This document shows positions 28,645 through 38,345 of a stretch of DNA of 64,000 bases, one piece after another. Position 1 is the stretch's first letter, and every line of letters starts with the position of its first letter. The position numbers were made by a program, and so were the translations under genes. Below the pieces are notes generated by a model. It worked only from the letters and a program-made list of their open reading frames with translations. It had not been told where the DNA came from and made no database searches. Source of the stretch: Thalassovita mediterranea (GTDB lineage Bacteria > Pseudomonadota > Alphaproteobacteria > Rhodobacterales > Rhodobacteraceae); contig NZ_CYSF01000017.1 in assembly GCF_001458435.1 (NCBI RefSeq), positions 248,001 through 312,000 on the forward strand, given 5' to 3'.

Positions 28645-29330
28645 TACGTGTCCTCCGCCGACAGGTAGCTTTGCCACAGGTCCAGAACCACCTCATCGCG
28701 CGGATGTTCCGGCTGCGCCCACAGTTCGGACGCGGCAAATCGCACCGCATAGAGTGGCTCTGGCGCCTCACCCAGACCGTGCGCGGCGCTATCGGGCAGA
28801 ACATGGGTTCCATGCAGGCGTTCGATCACCCCAACCGCGCCTGTCGCATAGGCTGGCAATCGGGTATGCCCGCCCGCCACCATGGCATTGCCACCGGGGT
28901 GACGTGTGCGGACCTTTTGACCCGGTTGAAACAGCGACGCGGGACCGCCTGTGCGATCTGCTGGGCCGCCGGACGCCAGAACGCCCTGTACTTGATCGGC
29001 GCGGAGACAACGATCCGCCAAAGGATGCTTGGCCTCAGGCGCATCAACGCCCGTCAGGTCAGCAACCGTCAACACCCCCTTTTCCACCAACAGATCCGCA
29101 AGGGCAGAGATCCACTTTTCATAGTAGGAAAACCGCGTGTAATCCTTAGGCGATAGGCGTTCGCGTGCATGGCGCGAGGTGTCGATATTCCATTGCCCCA
29201 AAGAGCCGCAAGCCAGTGTGACAGCCAAGGCGCGGGCGTGCCAATCGGCAGCAAAAACCGGCGCATCCTGCCCCTCTGGCAGCACTGGTCCGTCGCCAAA
29301 TCGGCCGCCTATATCATGTACGCGGCTCAT
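28644..29330 (-). CDS. Nitrile hydratase beta subunit
   Basis: 228 residues. The N-terminal [16 protein letters not shown] and the C-terminal SH3-like domain ([32 protein letters not shown], then [14 protein letters not shown]) are typical. With the alpha subunit it hydrates nitriles to amides. Its ATG overlaps the alpha-subunit stop codon by 4 bp. Confidence 0.93.
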   Translation of the reverse strand: MSRVHDIGGRFGDGPVLPEGQDAPVFAADWHARALAVTLACGSLGQWNIDTSRHARERLSPKDYTRFSYYEKWISALADLLVEKGVLTVADLTGVDAPEAKHPLADRCLRADQVQGVLASGGPADRTGGPASLFQPGQKVRTRHPGGNAMVAGGHTRLPAYATGAVGVIERLHGTHVLPDSAAHGLGEAPEPLYAVRFAASELWAQPEHPRDEVVLDLWQSYLSAEDT

Positions 29331-29953
29331 GACGCGCCCCCCTCTGGCTGGCGCGCAAGACCGGTGCCGATCATGCTGTCGCGGGTTACAAGGGCCGCCA
29401 GCGCATCCTCATCCATACCCTCAGTGCCCTGTGGGCGCATCGGCAACACCAGATAACGCACCTCTGCCGTACTGTCCCAGACACGCACAGCGGTTCCCTT
29501 TGGCAATATCACGCCAAACTCTGCCAGCACCTTCCGTGGTTCACGCACGGCGCTGGCACGGTAGGCGTCGGATTTGTACCAACCCGGCGGAATGCCGAGG
29601 AGCGGCCACGGATAGCAACTGCACAGCGTGCAGACGACCATGTTGTGCTGATCGGGGGTGTTTTCCACCACGACCATATGTTCGCCCTGACGGCCATAGA
29701 ACCCAAGATCGCGCACCACACTGGTCGCATCCTGCATCAACGCAGCGCGAAAATCATCGTCCAGCCACGCCTTCGCCACCACACGGGCGCCATTTTGCGG
29801 GCCAATTTTGTTTTGGTAGGTGTCAATAATCTCCTCTAACGCGGCGGGGTCAATCAGCCCCTTATCGCGCAGAATCGTTTCCAAAGCCTTAACGCGAAGG
29901 GCGGGCTCTGGCGGCAGGAGGGCGTGCGGGTGGTCGGAATGATCATGCGGCAT
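29327..29953 (-). CDS. Nitrile hydratase alpha subunit, cobalt type
   Basis: 208 residues. The metal claw is C108-T-L-C111-S-C113 followed by YPWP; threonine at the second position marks the cobalt form (iron enzymes have serine). The rest ([20 protein letters not shown], then [13 protein letters not shown]) is canonical. First gene of a three-gene operon. No amidase or nitrilase and no cobalt transporter is adjacent, so the fate of the amide product is not visible. The ribosome site is weak. Confidence 0.95.
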   Translation of the reverse strand: MPHDHSDHPHALLPPEPALRVKALETILRDKGLIDPAALEEIIDTYQNKIGPQNGARVVAKAWLDDDFRAALMQDATSVVRDLGFYGRQGEHMVVVENTPDQHNMVVCTLCSCYPWPLLGIPPGWYKSDAYRASAVREPRKVLAEFGVILPKGTAVRVWDSTAEVRYLVLPMRPQGTEGMDEDALAALVTRDSMIGTGLARQPEGGAS

Positions 29954-30113
29954 ATTGCGATGCTGACGCAGTCACGCCCGCCCTGTCCACCATTTATTAA
30001 GCATTTGATGCAACAGTGCCCGTCAGAATTACGTGATGGCCTGCCCCTTCGGGGTTGCGTGGGGCGGCCGAAAACTTTAAGGAACCGCATCGAACAAATC
30101 CGAAGGCTGCCTC

Positions 30114-30476
30114 ATGGAAAACGTCGTTCTCATCATCCACCTCCTCCTCGCACTGGGCCTGATTGGCGTGGTGCTGATGCAGCGCTCTGAGGGCGGTGGT
30201 CTTGGCATGGGCGGCGGCGGTGGCGGCGCCGTAACGGGCCGCGCGGCAGCAACCGCACTGGGCAAAATGACCTGGATCCTGGCAATCGGTTTCATCATCA
30301 CCTCGATCACGCTGACCATCATTGCCGCTGATAAATCGGCTGGCAGCTCGGTTCTGGATCGTGTGGGTGGCGGTTCTGCCCCCGTGAGCGAAGAGGCCCC
30401 GGCCCTGCCCGCAGGCAGCGATCTGCTGCCCCCGTCGGCTGGCGACAGCGCACCGCTGGTTCCGCGCGCGGACTAA
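30114..30476 (+). CDS. secG: Protein translocase subunit SecG
   Basis: 120 residues with two transmembrane helices (VVLIIHLLLALGLIGVVLMQR and ILAIGFIITSITLTIIAA) separated by the family's glycine-rich loop (GGGLGMGGGGGGAV). Part of the SecYEG channel. The C-terminal tail is long and Ser/Pro-rich, as is common in alphaproteobacteria. A hairpin separates it from pyrG. Confidence 0.95.
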   Translation: MENVVLIIHLLLALGLIGVVLMQRSEGGGLGMGGGGGGAVTGRAAATALGKMTWILAIGFIITSITLTIIAADKSAGSSVLDRVGGGSAPVSEEAPALPAGSDLLPPSAGDSAPLVPRAD

Positions 30477-30499
30477 ACGACACACCTAAATTTAGGCAA

Positions 30500-30526
30500 A
30501 AGACCGCAGCAGCATCTTGCGGTCTT
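30500..30526 (+). terminator. Hairpin between secG and pyrG
   Basis: AAGACCGCA pairs with TGCGGTCTT around a 9-nt loop. The following T-run is interrupted, so termination may be partial. A perfect palindrome CCTAAATTTAGG sits just upstream (30485-30496). Confidence 0.6.
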
Positions 30527-30649
30527 CTTGCGTATTTTATGCGAATCTAGTAAGGCTCGAGTCCCGTGATGCTACGGTTGTACGCAACCGTATGGGCTTG
30601 GGTTTTGGCCTATGATTGGGCCGAACAGACTGCACGGGAGTTGCCGAAA

Positions 30650-32293
30650 ATGGCGCGTTTCATCTTTATTACGGGCGGCGTTGTTTCGTCGCTGGGCAAG
30701 GGTTTGGCATCGGCAGCGCTGGGATCGCTGCTGCAGGCGCGCGGCTATTCGGTCCGCCTGCGCAAGCTGGACCCCTATCTGAACGTCGATCCCGGCACGA
30801 TGAGCCCGTTTGAACATGGCGAAGTGTTCATCACAGACGATGGTGCGGAAACCGATCTGGACCTTGGTCACTACGAACGTTTCACCGGCGTACCTGCCCG
30901 CATGACCGACTCGGTCAGCTCTGGCCGCATCTATTCCAACGTTCTGGAACGGGAACGTCGCGGTGATTATCTGGGCAAAACCATTCAGGTGGTTCCGCAT
31001 GTCACCAACGAAATCAAAGACTTCATCTCCATCGGCGAGGATGAGGTTGATTTCATGCTGTGCGAGATTGGCGGCACCGTGGGCGACATCGAAGGCCTGC
31101 CCTTCTTTGAAGCGATCCGTCAGTTCAGCCATGACAAACCGCGCGGTCAGTGCATCTTCATGCACCTGACACTGCTGCCCTATCTGGCCGCCTCGGGTGA
31201 GTTGAAGACCAAACCGACCCAGCACAGCGTGAAAGAACTGCAGTCCATCGGCATCGCGCCCGACATTCTGGTGTGCCGTTCCGAACAGCCGATCCCGGAA
31301 AAAGAGCGCGAGAAGATCGCGCTGTTCTGTAACGTGCGCAAAGAGGCGGTTGTTGCCGCCTATGACCTGAAATCGATCTATGAAGCGCCGCTGGCCTACC
31401 ACCGCGAAGGTCTGGATCAGGCGGTTCTGGATGCCTTTGGAATCGCACCTGCGCCGCGCCCCGACCTCAGCAAATGGGATGACGTGGCCGACCGCATCTA
31501 CAATGCGGATGGTGAGGTGAACATCGCCATCGTCGGCAAATACACCCAGCTGGAAGACGCCTATAAATCGGTGAAAGAGGCGCTGACCCACGGCGGTCTG
31601 GCCAACAAGGTCAAGGTCAACGTGAAGTGGGTCGACTCTGAGGTGTTCGATAACGGCGACGCAGCCCCCTATCTGGAAGGCTTCCATGCGATTCTGGTGC
31701 CCGGCGGCTTTGGCGAGCGCGGGACCGAGGGCAAGATCAAAGCAGCCCAATTCGCCCGTGAGCGCAAGGTGCCCTACCTTGGCATCTGTCTGGGCATGCA
31801 GATGGCCGTGATCGAGGCCGCGCGTAACGCTGCCGGCCTGACCACCGCAGGGTCCGAAGAGTTTGACCACGAAGCGGGCGAAAAGCGTTTTGAACCCGTA
31901 GTTTACCACCTGAAAGAATGGGTTCAGGGCAACGCCACCGTGCGCCGCAAGGAAACCGACGATAAAGGCGGCACCATGCGTCTGGGCGCCTATAACGCGA
32001 CACTGGCCGAAGGGTCGAAGGTCGCGCAGGTTTACGGCAGCACCGCGATCGAGGAACGTCACCGCCACCGCTATGAGGTAGACACCAAGTACCGTGAACA
32101 GCTGGAGGCCTGCGGCCTGCAGTTCTCGGGCATGTCGCCGGACGGTCGCCTGCCTGAGATTGTGGAATGGAAAGATCACCCGTGGTTCATCGGCGTACAG
32201 TTCCACCCGGAACTGAAATCGAAACCCTTTGATCCACACCCGCTGTTCAAGGATTTCGTTCGCGCCGCTGTAGAAGCATCGCGTCTGGTTTAA
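30650..32293 (+). CDS. pyrG: CTP synthase PyrG
   Basis: 547 residues. The amidoligase domain starts [20 protein letters not shown]; the class I glutaminase domain is C-terminal with nucleophile motif LGICLGMQ and the His-Glu pair in [12 protein letters not shown]. The start at 30650 fits the family N-terminus and has GGGAG upstream; the open frame 28 codons further up has no such pattern. Confidence 0.97.
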   Translation: MARFIFITGGVVSSLGKGLASAALGSLLQARGYSVRLRKLDPYLNVDPGTMSPFEHGEVFITDDGAETDLDLGHYERFTGVPARMTDSVSSGRIYSNVLERERRGDYLGKTIQVVPHVTNEIKDFISIGEDEVDFMLCEIGGTVGDIEGLPFFEAIRQFSHDKPRGQCIFMHLTLLPYLAASGELKTKPTQHSVKELQSIGIAPDILVCRSEQPIPEKEREKIALFCNVRKEAVVAAYDLKSIYEAPLAYHREGLDQAVLDAFGIAPAPRPDLSKWDDVADRIYNADGEVNIAIVGKYTQLEDAYKSVKEALTHGGLANKVKVNVKWVDSEVFDNGDAAPYLEGFHAILVPGGFGERGTEGKIKAAQFARERKVPYLGICLGMQMAVIEAARNAAGLTTAGSEEFDHEAGEKRFEPVVYHLKEWVQGNATVRRKETDDKGGTMRLGAYNATLAEGSKVAQVYGSTAIEERHRHRYEVDTKYREQLEACGLQFSGMSPDGRLPEIVEWKDHPWFIGVQFHPELKSKPFDPHPLFKDFVRAAVEASRLV

Positions 32294-32315
32294 ACAACCG
32301 GCATCCGATTGTACG

Positions 32316-32345
32316 AAAGGCGTCCCAAATTGGGGCGCCTTTTGT
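32316..32345 (+). terminator. Terminator of pyrG
   Basis: AAAGGCG and CGCCTTTT arms with an inner CCC/GGG pairing around AAATT, then T-rich sequence. It lies about 25 bp after the stop codon. Confidence 0.8.
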
Positions 32346-32440
32346 TTTGGCCGCTGGACGCCTGCCCCTGCCACTGCCCAATCTTGACCTTTGCTGCTGC
32401 GCACCGCACCTTTGCGACCATCAACAGAAAGGAATGCCCG

Positions 32441-32734
32441 ATGACCAAAGCGTACTGGGTGGCCCATGTGGACGTAAACGACCCTGAGGCCTACGAAAAA
32501 TACCGTGCAGCCAACGCCGAGGCGTTTGGAAAATATGGCGCAAAATTCCTGATCCGTGGTGGCGCCCAGCAACAGATGGAGGGCAGCAGCCGCGCCCGTA
32601 CCGTGGTGCTGGAGTTCAAGGATTACGACACCGCGATGGCCTGCTACCAATCGCCGGAATATCAAGCCGCCAAGGCGCTGCGCGATCCGGTATCTACAGG
32701 CGATCTGGTGATCGTCGAAGGGTATGACGGCTAA
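32441..32734 (+). CDS. DUF1330 family protein
   Basis: 97 residues with the ferredoxin-like pattern of DUF1330: KAYWVAHVDVNDPEAYEKYRAAN, then FLIRGGAQQQMEG and VVLEFKDYDTAMACYQSPEYQAAKALR. A dimeric alpha/beta-barrel protein of unknown function. The start at 32441 follows AAAGGA. Confidence 0.88.
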   Translation: MTKAYWVAHVDVNDPEAYEKYRAANAEAFGKYGAKFLIRGGAQQQMEGSSRARTVVLEFKDYDTAMACYQSPEYQAAKALRDPVSTGDLVIVEGYDG

Positions 32735-32807
32735 TAGCGTTCGGCCAGACGCTGCCGACACGTCTTATTTATTGGCAGCGTCCCGTCGGCATGACTATAT
32801 CATCCCC

Positions 32808-33248
32808 ATGTTTGCAGATTTCCTGAAACGGCTGACACAGCCGCAACCCGCCCCCCTGTCTGATTTCGACGCCCGCCTTGCGCTGGCAGCGCTGCTGGTG
32901 CGTGTCGCGCGATCCGACAATGACTATGCCCCTGCCGAGATTGCCCGCATCGACCGTATCCTCAGCACGCGCTTTGCCCTTGATGCAGGTGCTGCCGCCG
33001 CGCTGCGCGGTGAGGCCGAGGTGTTAGAGGCAGAAGCCCCTGACACGGTGCGGTTTACCCGCGCGATCAAGGACGCTGTGCCCTATGAAGAGCGTCTGGG
33101 CGTGGTCGAAGCATTGTGGTCGGTCGTATTGGCCGATGGCAGCCGCGACCAGCATGAAGATGCCCTTCTGCGTGTGGTGGCAAACCTCTTGGGAATCAAC
33201 GACCGCGACAGCGCATTGGCGCGACAGCAAGCGACACGTCAAACCTGA
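32808..33248 (+). CDS. TerB-family protein
   Basis: 146 residues starting MFADFLKRL. The all-helical TerB/DjlA-like domain is seen in ALAALLVRVARSDNDYAPAEIARIDRIL and ERLGVVEALWSVVLADGSRDQHEDALLRVVANLLGI (acidic residues at the end of each helix pair). The family is named for tellurite resistance, but stand-alone members have no known role. A longer start at 32724 overlapping the previous gene is less likely. Confidence 0.8.
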   Translation: MFADFLKRLTQPQPAPLSDFDARLALAALLVRVARSDNDYAPAEIARIDRILSTRFALDAGAAAALRGEAEVLEAEAPDTVRFTRAIKDAVPYEERLGVVEALWSVVLADGSRDQHEDALLRVVANLLGINDRDSALARQQATRQT

Positions 33249-33325
33249 CCTTCGGCCCGTCAAAAAGCCGAAACAAAGCGGCGTTTTGCCGAGCTCTCGG
33301 GCAATTGCAGAATGCTGCGATTGCA

Positions 33326-33351
33326 AAAAAGGTAAGGGATATTGCCTTTTT
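33326..33351 (+). terminator. Probable terminator after the TerB gene
   Basis: AAAAAGGTAA pairs with TTGCCTTTTT with one weak pair, ending in a T-run. About 80 bp after the stop codon. Confidence 0.5.
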
Positions 33352-33485
33352 GCTGACAGTTTGCGACTGAACCTAGGTCAGATTGTCCGATTCCATGTTC
33401 AAACCGACGTTTTGCACGTTGCACTGACCCGGAATTTGGTCCCTAGTGTCTGACGAAATCGGGGATAAAATTGTCAGGGGCGTCC

Positions 33486-34262
33486 GTGTCCGAACTGGAT
33501 CCAGTCATTGAAATTCGTGGTCTTCACAAGGCCTATGGCGATCTTGAGGTAATCAAGGGCGTTGATATCACTGCACGTCGCGGCGACGTGGTGTCACTGA
33601 TCGGCTCTTCGGGGTCGGGCAAGTCGACGATCCTGCGCTGCGCCAACCTGCTGGAAGATAGTCAGCAGGGCGACATCCTGTTCAAGGGTGAACCGGTGGT
33701 CTGGAAAGGCGATCAGCGCCACCGCCAACCGGGTGACGCCAAACAGGTGCTGCGCATTCGCACCAACCTGTCGATGGTGTTCCAACAGTTTAACCTTTGG
33801 GCCCATATGACCATCCTGCAAAACGTGATGGAAGCGCCGGTCACCGTGCTGGGCCGCGACAAGGATGAGGTGGAAAAATCCGCCCGCCGCTATCTGGAAA
33901 AGGTCGGCATCGGCGACAAGTGCGATGTCTATCCTGCCCAGCTGTCCGGTGGCCAGCAACAGCGTGCTGCCATTGCCCGTGCCCTGTGCATGGAGCCTGA
34001 GGCGCTGCTGTTCGACGAACCCACTTCGGCGCTGGACCCTGAGTTGGAACAAGAGGTGATCAAGGTCATCAAGGATCTGGCCGCAGAGGGCCGGACCATG
34101 TTGATCGTGACCCACGACATGAAAATGGCCGCAGATATTTCTAGCCACGTTGTGTTCCTGCACAAGGGATTGATCGAAGAACAGGGCACGCCTGACGAGG
34201 TGTTCGGCGCCCCGAAAAGCGACCGCCTGAAGCAATTCCTGTCTGCCACTGTTCACGTCTAA
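33486..34262 (+). CDS. Polar amino-acid-type ABC transporter, ATP-binding protein
   Basis: 258 residues from a GTG at 33486, with AGGGG upstream; a TTG 15 bp earlier is possible. Walker A is GSSGSGKST, the signature motif LSGGQQQR and Walker [13 protein letters not shown]. The Q-loop context ([13 protein letters not shown]) and length are typical of the HisP/GlnQ subgroup. First gene of an operon with a binding protein, two permeases, a glutamine-synthetase-like ligase and an amidotransferase. Confidence 0.93.
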   Translation: MSELDPVIEIRGLHKAYGDLEVIKGVDITARRGDVVSLIGSSGSGKSTILRCANLLEDSQQGDILFKGEPVVWKGDQRHRQPGDAKQVLRIRTNLSMVFQQFNLWAHMTILQNVMEAPVTVLGRDKDEVEKSARRYLEKVGIGDKCDVYPAQLSGGQQQRAAIARALCMEPEALLFDEPTSALDPELEQEVIKVIKDLAAEGRTMLIVTHDMKMAADISSHVVFLHKGLIEEQGTPDEVFGAPKSDRLKQFLSATVHV

Positions 34263-34346
34263 CGGCGTGGTCGTGACGGACTGAATAGAACCAAGAGTTC
34301 AACCACAACCAGGACTAAAACCTGTAACCCAAGGGGAGAAACCTAA

Positions 34347-35054
34347 ATGAAAAACCTGATCCTGAGCACCGCCGCACTGGCGCTGACCGCTGGTATCGCT
34401 TCTGCTGACGTTGTGCGTCTGGGCACCGAGGGCGCCTACCCTCCGTACAACTTCCTGAACGATGCTGGCGAAGTTGACGGTTTCGAGCGCGAGCTGGGCG
34501 ACGAGCTGTGCAAACGCGCCGAACTGAAGTGCGAGTGGGTAACCAACGACTGGGATTCGATCATCCCCAACCTGACTTCGGGCAACTACGACGCCATCAT
34601 CGCCGGCATGTCGATCACCGAAGAGCGCGCCGAAGTTGTTGACTTCACCCAGGGCTACACCCAGCCGTCGCCGTCGGCTTACGCCGCACTGGCCGAAGGT
34701 CTGGACGTGAACACCGCTGTTGTGTCGGCTCAGTCCTCGACCATTCAGGCAGCGCACGTTGCAAGCACCGGTGCTACCCTGGTGGAATTCCCGACCCCCG
34801 ATGAAACCGTTGCTGCGGTGAAATCCGGCGAAGTGGACGCGGTTCTGTCCGACAAAGACTACCTGAACCCGATCGTTGCCGAAGGCGGTCTGGTGTTCCT
34901 GGGTGACGTATACCTGGGCGGCGGCATCGGCATGGCATTCCGCCAGTCCGACGATGAACTGCGCGGCAAATTCGACGCGGCAATCGCCTCGATGAAAGCA
35001 GACGGTTCGCTGAACGCGCTGCTGGCCAAATGGGAAATCGAAGGCCAGTTCTAA
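34347..35054 (+). CDS. Polar amino-acid-type ABC transporter, periplasmic binding protein
   Basis: 235 residues with signal peptide MKNLILSTAALALTAGIASA. The mature protein has the class 3 binding-protein pattern (RLGTEGAYPPYNFLNDAGEVDGFERELGDELC, then WDSIIPNLTSGNYDAIIAGMSITEERAEVVDFT). This group binds Lys/Arg/Orn/His and related amines. The real ligand is not readable. A strong hairpin after the stop codon probably raises its expression above the permeases. Confidence 0.92.
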   Translation: MKNLILSTAALALTAGIASADVVRLGTEGAYPPYNFLNDAGEVDGFERELGDELCKRAELKCEWVTNDWDSIIPNLTSGNYDAIIAGMSITEERAEVVDFTQGYTQPSPSAYAALAEGLDVNTAVVSAQSSTIQAAHVASTGATLVEFPTPDETVAAVKSGEVDAVLSDKDYLNPIVAEGGLVFLGDVYLGGGIGMAFRQSDDELRGKFDAAIASMKADGSLNALLAKWEIEGQF

Positions 35055-35076
35055 GCCTTCTCTCCCACGATATTGA

Positions 35077-35101
35077 GGGCGGGGGCAGATGCCCCCCGCC
35101 C
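35077..35101 (+). terminator. GC-rich intercistronic hairpin after the binding-protein gene
   Basis: GGGCGGGGGC and GCCCCCCGCCC pair around AGAT with one bulge, followed by TTTCCCTTTT. Such hairpins commonly stabilise binding-protein mRNA and reduce read-through to permease genes. Confidence 0.72.
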
Positions 35102-35158
35102 TTTCCCTTTTCCACAGATCGCGCCCTGTCCGATCTGCGCCAGTGAAAGAGGCCCACC

Positions 35159-36040
35159 ATTTTTTCCTATTGCGCTGATCCTGCCACGCTGGAAGGTCTC
35201 CAGTGGTTGAGCTGCTACCTGACCACAGGCAAGCACCTGAGCTTTTATGCGTCCTTCGGGACGGTTCTGTTGCTGCTGGCTGTCACCGCCCCGGTGTCGC
35301 TGGGCTTTGGCTTTGCTGGTGCGATGGCCGCACGGGCGCGCCTGACCCCGCTCAGTTGGCTGGGCAAAGGCTATATCGCCATTGTGCGCGGTGTGCCGGA
35401 CATTGCCTTTTTCCTGTTTTTTGTCATCGCTCTGGATCAGGGCATTGAATACCTGCTGCATCAGGTGCGCTGCCCGGATTGGACCGACCCGATCCGCCAA
35501 GGCGCTGATTTTGTTGTCTGCGACAGCGCCAAGATGCCGCTCAACTCTTCTCCGCAGTGGATCCACGAGGTTTATGGCTTCAGCCTTGCGGTGCTGACCT
35601 TTGCGATCGTGTTCGGCGCCTTTGCCGGCAACGTGCTGCAGGGCGCGATGAACTCCGTGCCGCGCGGCCAGATCGAAACCGCCGAGGCCTACGGCATGAC
35701 CCATCGCCAAGCCTTCTGGCGCATTCTGGTGCCGCAGATGTGGATCTACGCGCTGCCCGGGCTGTCGAACCTGTGGATGGTGCTGATCAAAGCGACCCCA
35801 CTGTTGTTCCTCTTGGGTGTCGAAGACATCGTTTATTGGGCACGTGAACTGGGCGCCAGTAAACAGGCGCGGTTCACCGACTACCCGCATGGGGATTGGC
35901 GGATGTGGTACTTCCTCGCGCTGTTGATCTTCTACCTTGCCTTTACCCGCGTGTCCGAAATCGTTCTGGACCGCCTCACCCTGAAACTGTCCCACGGTCA
36001 GGCCACCGTCGGCGGCGAAGCGCAAAGGAAAGCGGCATGA
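35159..36040 (+). CDS. ABC transporter permease, possibly with ATT start codon
   Basis: About 293 residues if it starts at 35159. The body is a HisM/HisQ-type permease with five or so helices and the EAA loop (ETAEAYGMTHRQAFWRILVPQ). The frame has no ATG or GTG near the expected N-terminus. The in-frame candidates are ATT at 35159, which has GAAAGAGG at ideal spacing, CTG at 35189 and TTG at 35207 (277 residues), neither with a ribosome site. The peptide from 35159 (FSYCADPATLEGLQWLSCYLT) looks like a genuine cytoplasmic N-terminus. An alternative is a start-codon mutation or sequencing error. The 3' end overlaps the next gene by 4 bp (ATGA). Confidence 0.88.
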   Translation: MFSYCADPATLEGLQWLSCYLTTGKHLSFYASFGTVLLLLAVTAPVSLGFGFAGAMAARARLTPLSWLGKGYIAIVRGVPDIAFFLFFVIALDQGIEYLLHQVRCPDWTDPIRQGADFVVCDSAKMPLNSSPQWIHEVYGFSLAVLTFAIVFGAFAGNVLQGAMNSVPRGQIETAEAYGMTHRQAFWRILVPQMWIYALPGLSNLWMVLIKATPLLFLLGVEDIVYWARELGASKQARFTDYPHGDWRMWYFLALLIFYLAFTRVSEIVLDRLTLKLSHGQATVGGEAQRKAA

Positions 36041-36843
36041 GCTGTTGGCAAACCCTGCAAGACTACGCATTCCGCTCGCTCGGCTACGGTGAACGCCTGC
36101 TGCCGCGTGGGGACTACACCCTATGCGATCAGTTTGTGCTGATCGGGTCCGGCATGATCTGGAACATCTATTTTGGCACATTGGCTGTGCTGACCGGTTT
36201 CCTGTTTGCCAACCTACTGGCGGTGGGGAAGCTGTCGAAAAACCGGCTGGCACGCAAACCGGCGGAATGGTTCATCTTTGTCTTCCGTGGCTCGCCGCTG
36301 TTTATCCAGTTCTTCTTTGCCTACTTCCTGTTCCTCAGCCTCAAAAGCGTGTCGCCGATCTTTGATCCGCTGTCGGCGGCCTGGCTGGGCGCGCTGATTG
36401 TGCTGTTCCTCAACACCTCCGCCTATTCGGCAGAGATTTTTCACGGCGCCCTGCTGTCGATCCCGCGTGGCGATATGGAGGCAGCGGATGCCTACGGGTT
36501 TTCCGGCTGGAAGAAGTTCCGCAAAATCACATGGCCTACCATGCTGCGTCTGGCATGGCCTGCCTACACGAACGAAGCGATCTTCCTATTCCATGCCACA
36601 ACGCTGGTCTACTTCTCGGGCTTTCCAGCATGGCGGCAACAGGGTGATGCGCTCTACTATGCGCGTTACTTTGCGGATAAGACCTTCAACCCGTTTATCC
36701 CCTACCCCATTCTGGCGTTCTATTTCATCCTGCTGACGCTGGCGATTGTGGGGATTTTCGGGGCGGCAAACCGCTATCTGAACCGCCACCTGCCGCAAAA
36801 CACCAAGCGTAAAATTCGCTTGCGTCCAAATCTGATCCGATAG
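36037..36843 (+). CDS. ABC transporter permease
   Basis: 268 residues, second permease of the polar amino-acid type. Membrane segments include FGTLAVLTGFLFANLLAVG and WFIFVFRGSPLFIQFFFAYFLFL; the EAA-type loop is EAADAYGFSGWKKFRKITWP. The ATG overlaps the previous stop codon (ATGA). Together with the first permease it forms the heterodimeric channel for the ATPase encoded upstream. Confidence 0.92.
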   Translation: MSCWQTLQDYAFRSLGYGERLLPRGDYTLCDQFVLIGSGMIWNIYFGTLAVLTGFLFANLLAVGKLSKNRLARKPAEWFIFVFRGSPLFIQFFFAYFLFLSLKSVSPIFDPLSAAWLGALIVLFLNTSAYSAEIFHGALLSIPRGDMEAADAYGFSGWKKFRKITWPTMLRLAWPAYTNEAIFLFHATTLVYFSGFPAWRQQGDALYYARYFADKTFNPFIPYPILAFYFILLTLAIVGIFGAANRYLNRHLPQNTKRKIRLRPNLIR

Positions 36844-36844
36844 T

Positions 36845-36889
36845 ATCAAATATTTGATCAAATTATTGCGCTGCCCTTCGGGGCAGTGC
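36845..36889. promoter_or_regulatory. Overlapping palindromes and a UUCG hairpin before the glutamine-synthetase-like gene
   Basis: ATCAAATATTTGAT (36845-36858) overlaps ATTTGATCAAAT (36852-36863); both are perfect palindromes. They are followed by a 9-bp stem with a TTCG loop (36868-36889) and no T-run. The first could be an operator for an internal promoter; the hairpin may protect mRNA ends. Confidence 0.5.
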
Positions 36890-36975
36890 AAAGTGATCAG
36901 GAATTTGAGATCTCGGGCCATCCTCATCGTGCTGCACGCGCCACTGGGACCGCCCCAGCGAAGCGATGGTGACCG

Positions 36976-38307
36976 ATGAAAGACTGGCTCTCCTCCCACC
37001 CCGAAGTGCGTTCTGTACGACTGGCGGCGGCTGACCTGAACGGTGTGCCACGCGGCAAACGGATCCCATCGCAATTTGCTGGCAAACTGGCCGAGGGCAC
37101 AGCGCGCTTTCCCTATTCTGTGCTGAACCTCGACATCTGGGGCGGCGACATTGAGGACAGCCCGCTGGTGTTTGAAAGCGGCGATCAGGACGGTTTCCTG
37201 CAGATGACGGATCGCGGCCCGCTGCCGATGCCGTGGCTGGACAATCCCGCCGCGCTGGTGCCGGTGTGGATGGTGCATGAGGACGGCACGCCCTATGACG
37301 GCGATCCGCGACAGGCGCTGCAACGGGTGCTGGACCGTTATGCAGCTCGTGGCCTGTCCCCCGTCGCGGCGGTGGAGCTGGAGTTCTTTCTGGTTGATGA
37401 CAGTGGCGACGGATTGGAAATGCCCGCCCTGCCTACCAACGGCAAGAAACGCGCGCGTCCTGACATCCTGTCGCTGGCCACGCTGGATGCCTTCGATGGG
37501 TTCTTCAGCGATCTGTATGCGGCCTGTGACGCGATGGGTATCCCCGCTGATGCCGCGATTTCCGAGGCGGCGAAAGGCCAGTTCGAGATTAATCTGATGC
37601 ACGGCGACGCGATGAAGGCCGCCGATGACGCCTGGCTGTTCAAGATGCTGGTCAAAGGTCTGGCACGCAAACACGGCTGCGCCGCGACCTTTATGACCAA
37701 GCCCTATCCGGATGAAGCAGGCACCGGTCTGCACACCCACTTCTCGGTCCTTGATCAGGACGGCAACAACGTCTTTGACGATGGCAGCGACATGGGCAGT
37801 GACACCCTGCGCCACGCGATTGCGGGCTGTATGGCGGCGATGCGTGACAGCACGCTGGCCTTTGCCCCGCATGCCGCCAGCTATGACCGTATGGTGCCCG
37901 GCGCGCATGCCCCGACCTCGATCTGCTGGGCGCACGAAAACCGCACGGCGGCGATCCGCGTCCCCTCTGGCCCGCCGAAGGCGCGGCGCATTGAACACCG
38001 CGTCGCGGGTGGCGATGTGAACCCCTACCTGATGCTGACCGCCATTCTTGGCGCGGCACTGAACGGGATTGAAGACGGTGCCGAGCCACCCGCGCCGATC
38101 ACCGGCAACTCTTACGATCAGGATCTGCCACAGATCATCACCGACTGGGCCGAAGCCATCGACACCTTTGAAACCAGCGCAGAGGTGGCCCGCCTGTTCC
38201 CGGCAGAGCTGATCCGCAACATGGTGCTGACAAAACGCCAAGAGATGCGCGAGATCGCCAATATGGACGCGGCAGAACGGCTGGAAACCTATTTGGAATC
38301 GGTCTAA
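36976..38307 (+). CDS. Glutamine-synthetase-family ligase (gamma-glutamylpolyamine synthetase-like)
   Basis: 443 residues, the length of PuuA/GlnA3-type ligases. Conserved active-site segments: AVELEFFL (glutamate and metal), EAAKGQFEINL, GTGLHTHFSVLDQDGNNVF (histidine of the ammonia/ATP site) and ENRTAAIRVP. These enzymes join glutamate to amines such as putrescine, ethanolamine or isopropylamine rather than to ammonia. Position after an amine-type ABC transporter and before a class I glutamine amidotransferase supports an import-then-gamma-glutamylate pathway, as in putrescine use. The actual amine is unknown. Confidence 0.88.
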   Translation: MKDWLSSHPEVRSVRLAAADLNGVPRGKRIPSQFAGKLAEGTARFPYSVLNLDIWGGDIEDSPLVFESGDQDGFLQMTDRGPLPMPWLDNPAALVPVWMVHEDGTPYDGDPRQALQRVLDRYAARGLSPVAAVELEFFLVDDSGDGLEMPALPTNGKKRARPDILSLATLDAFDGFFSDLYAACDAMGIPADAAISEAAKGQFEINLMHGDAMKAADDAWLFKMLVKGLARKHGCAATFMTKPYPDEAGTGLHTHFSVLDQDGNNVFDDGSDMGSDTLRHAIAGCMAAMRDSTLAFAPHAASYDRMVPGAHAPTSICWAHENRTAAIRVPSGPPKARRIEHRVAGGDVNPYLMLTAILGAALNGIEDGAEPPAPITGNSYDQDLPQIITDWAEAIDTFETSAEVARLFPAELIRNMVLTKRQEMREIANMDAAERLETYLESV

Positions 38308-38345
38308 CCCCGCGCCCCAAGCCCAACGATACGAAGAGACGACTT

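Noticed and set aside
29327-29953. Iron-type nitrile hydratase or thiocyanate hydrolase
   Set aside because: The metal claw is CTLCSC (cobalt form), and the three-gene order alpha-beta-accessory is that of cobalt nitrile hydratase. Thiocyanate hydrolase would have three separate structural subunits.
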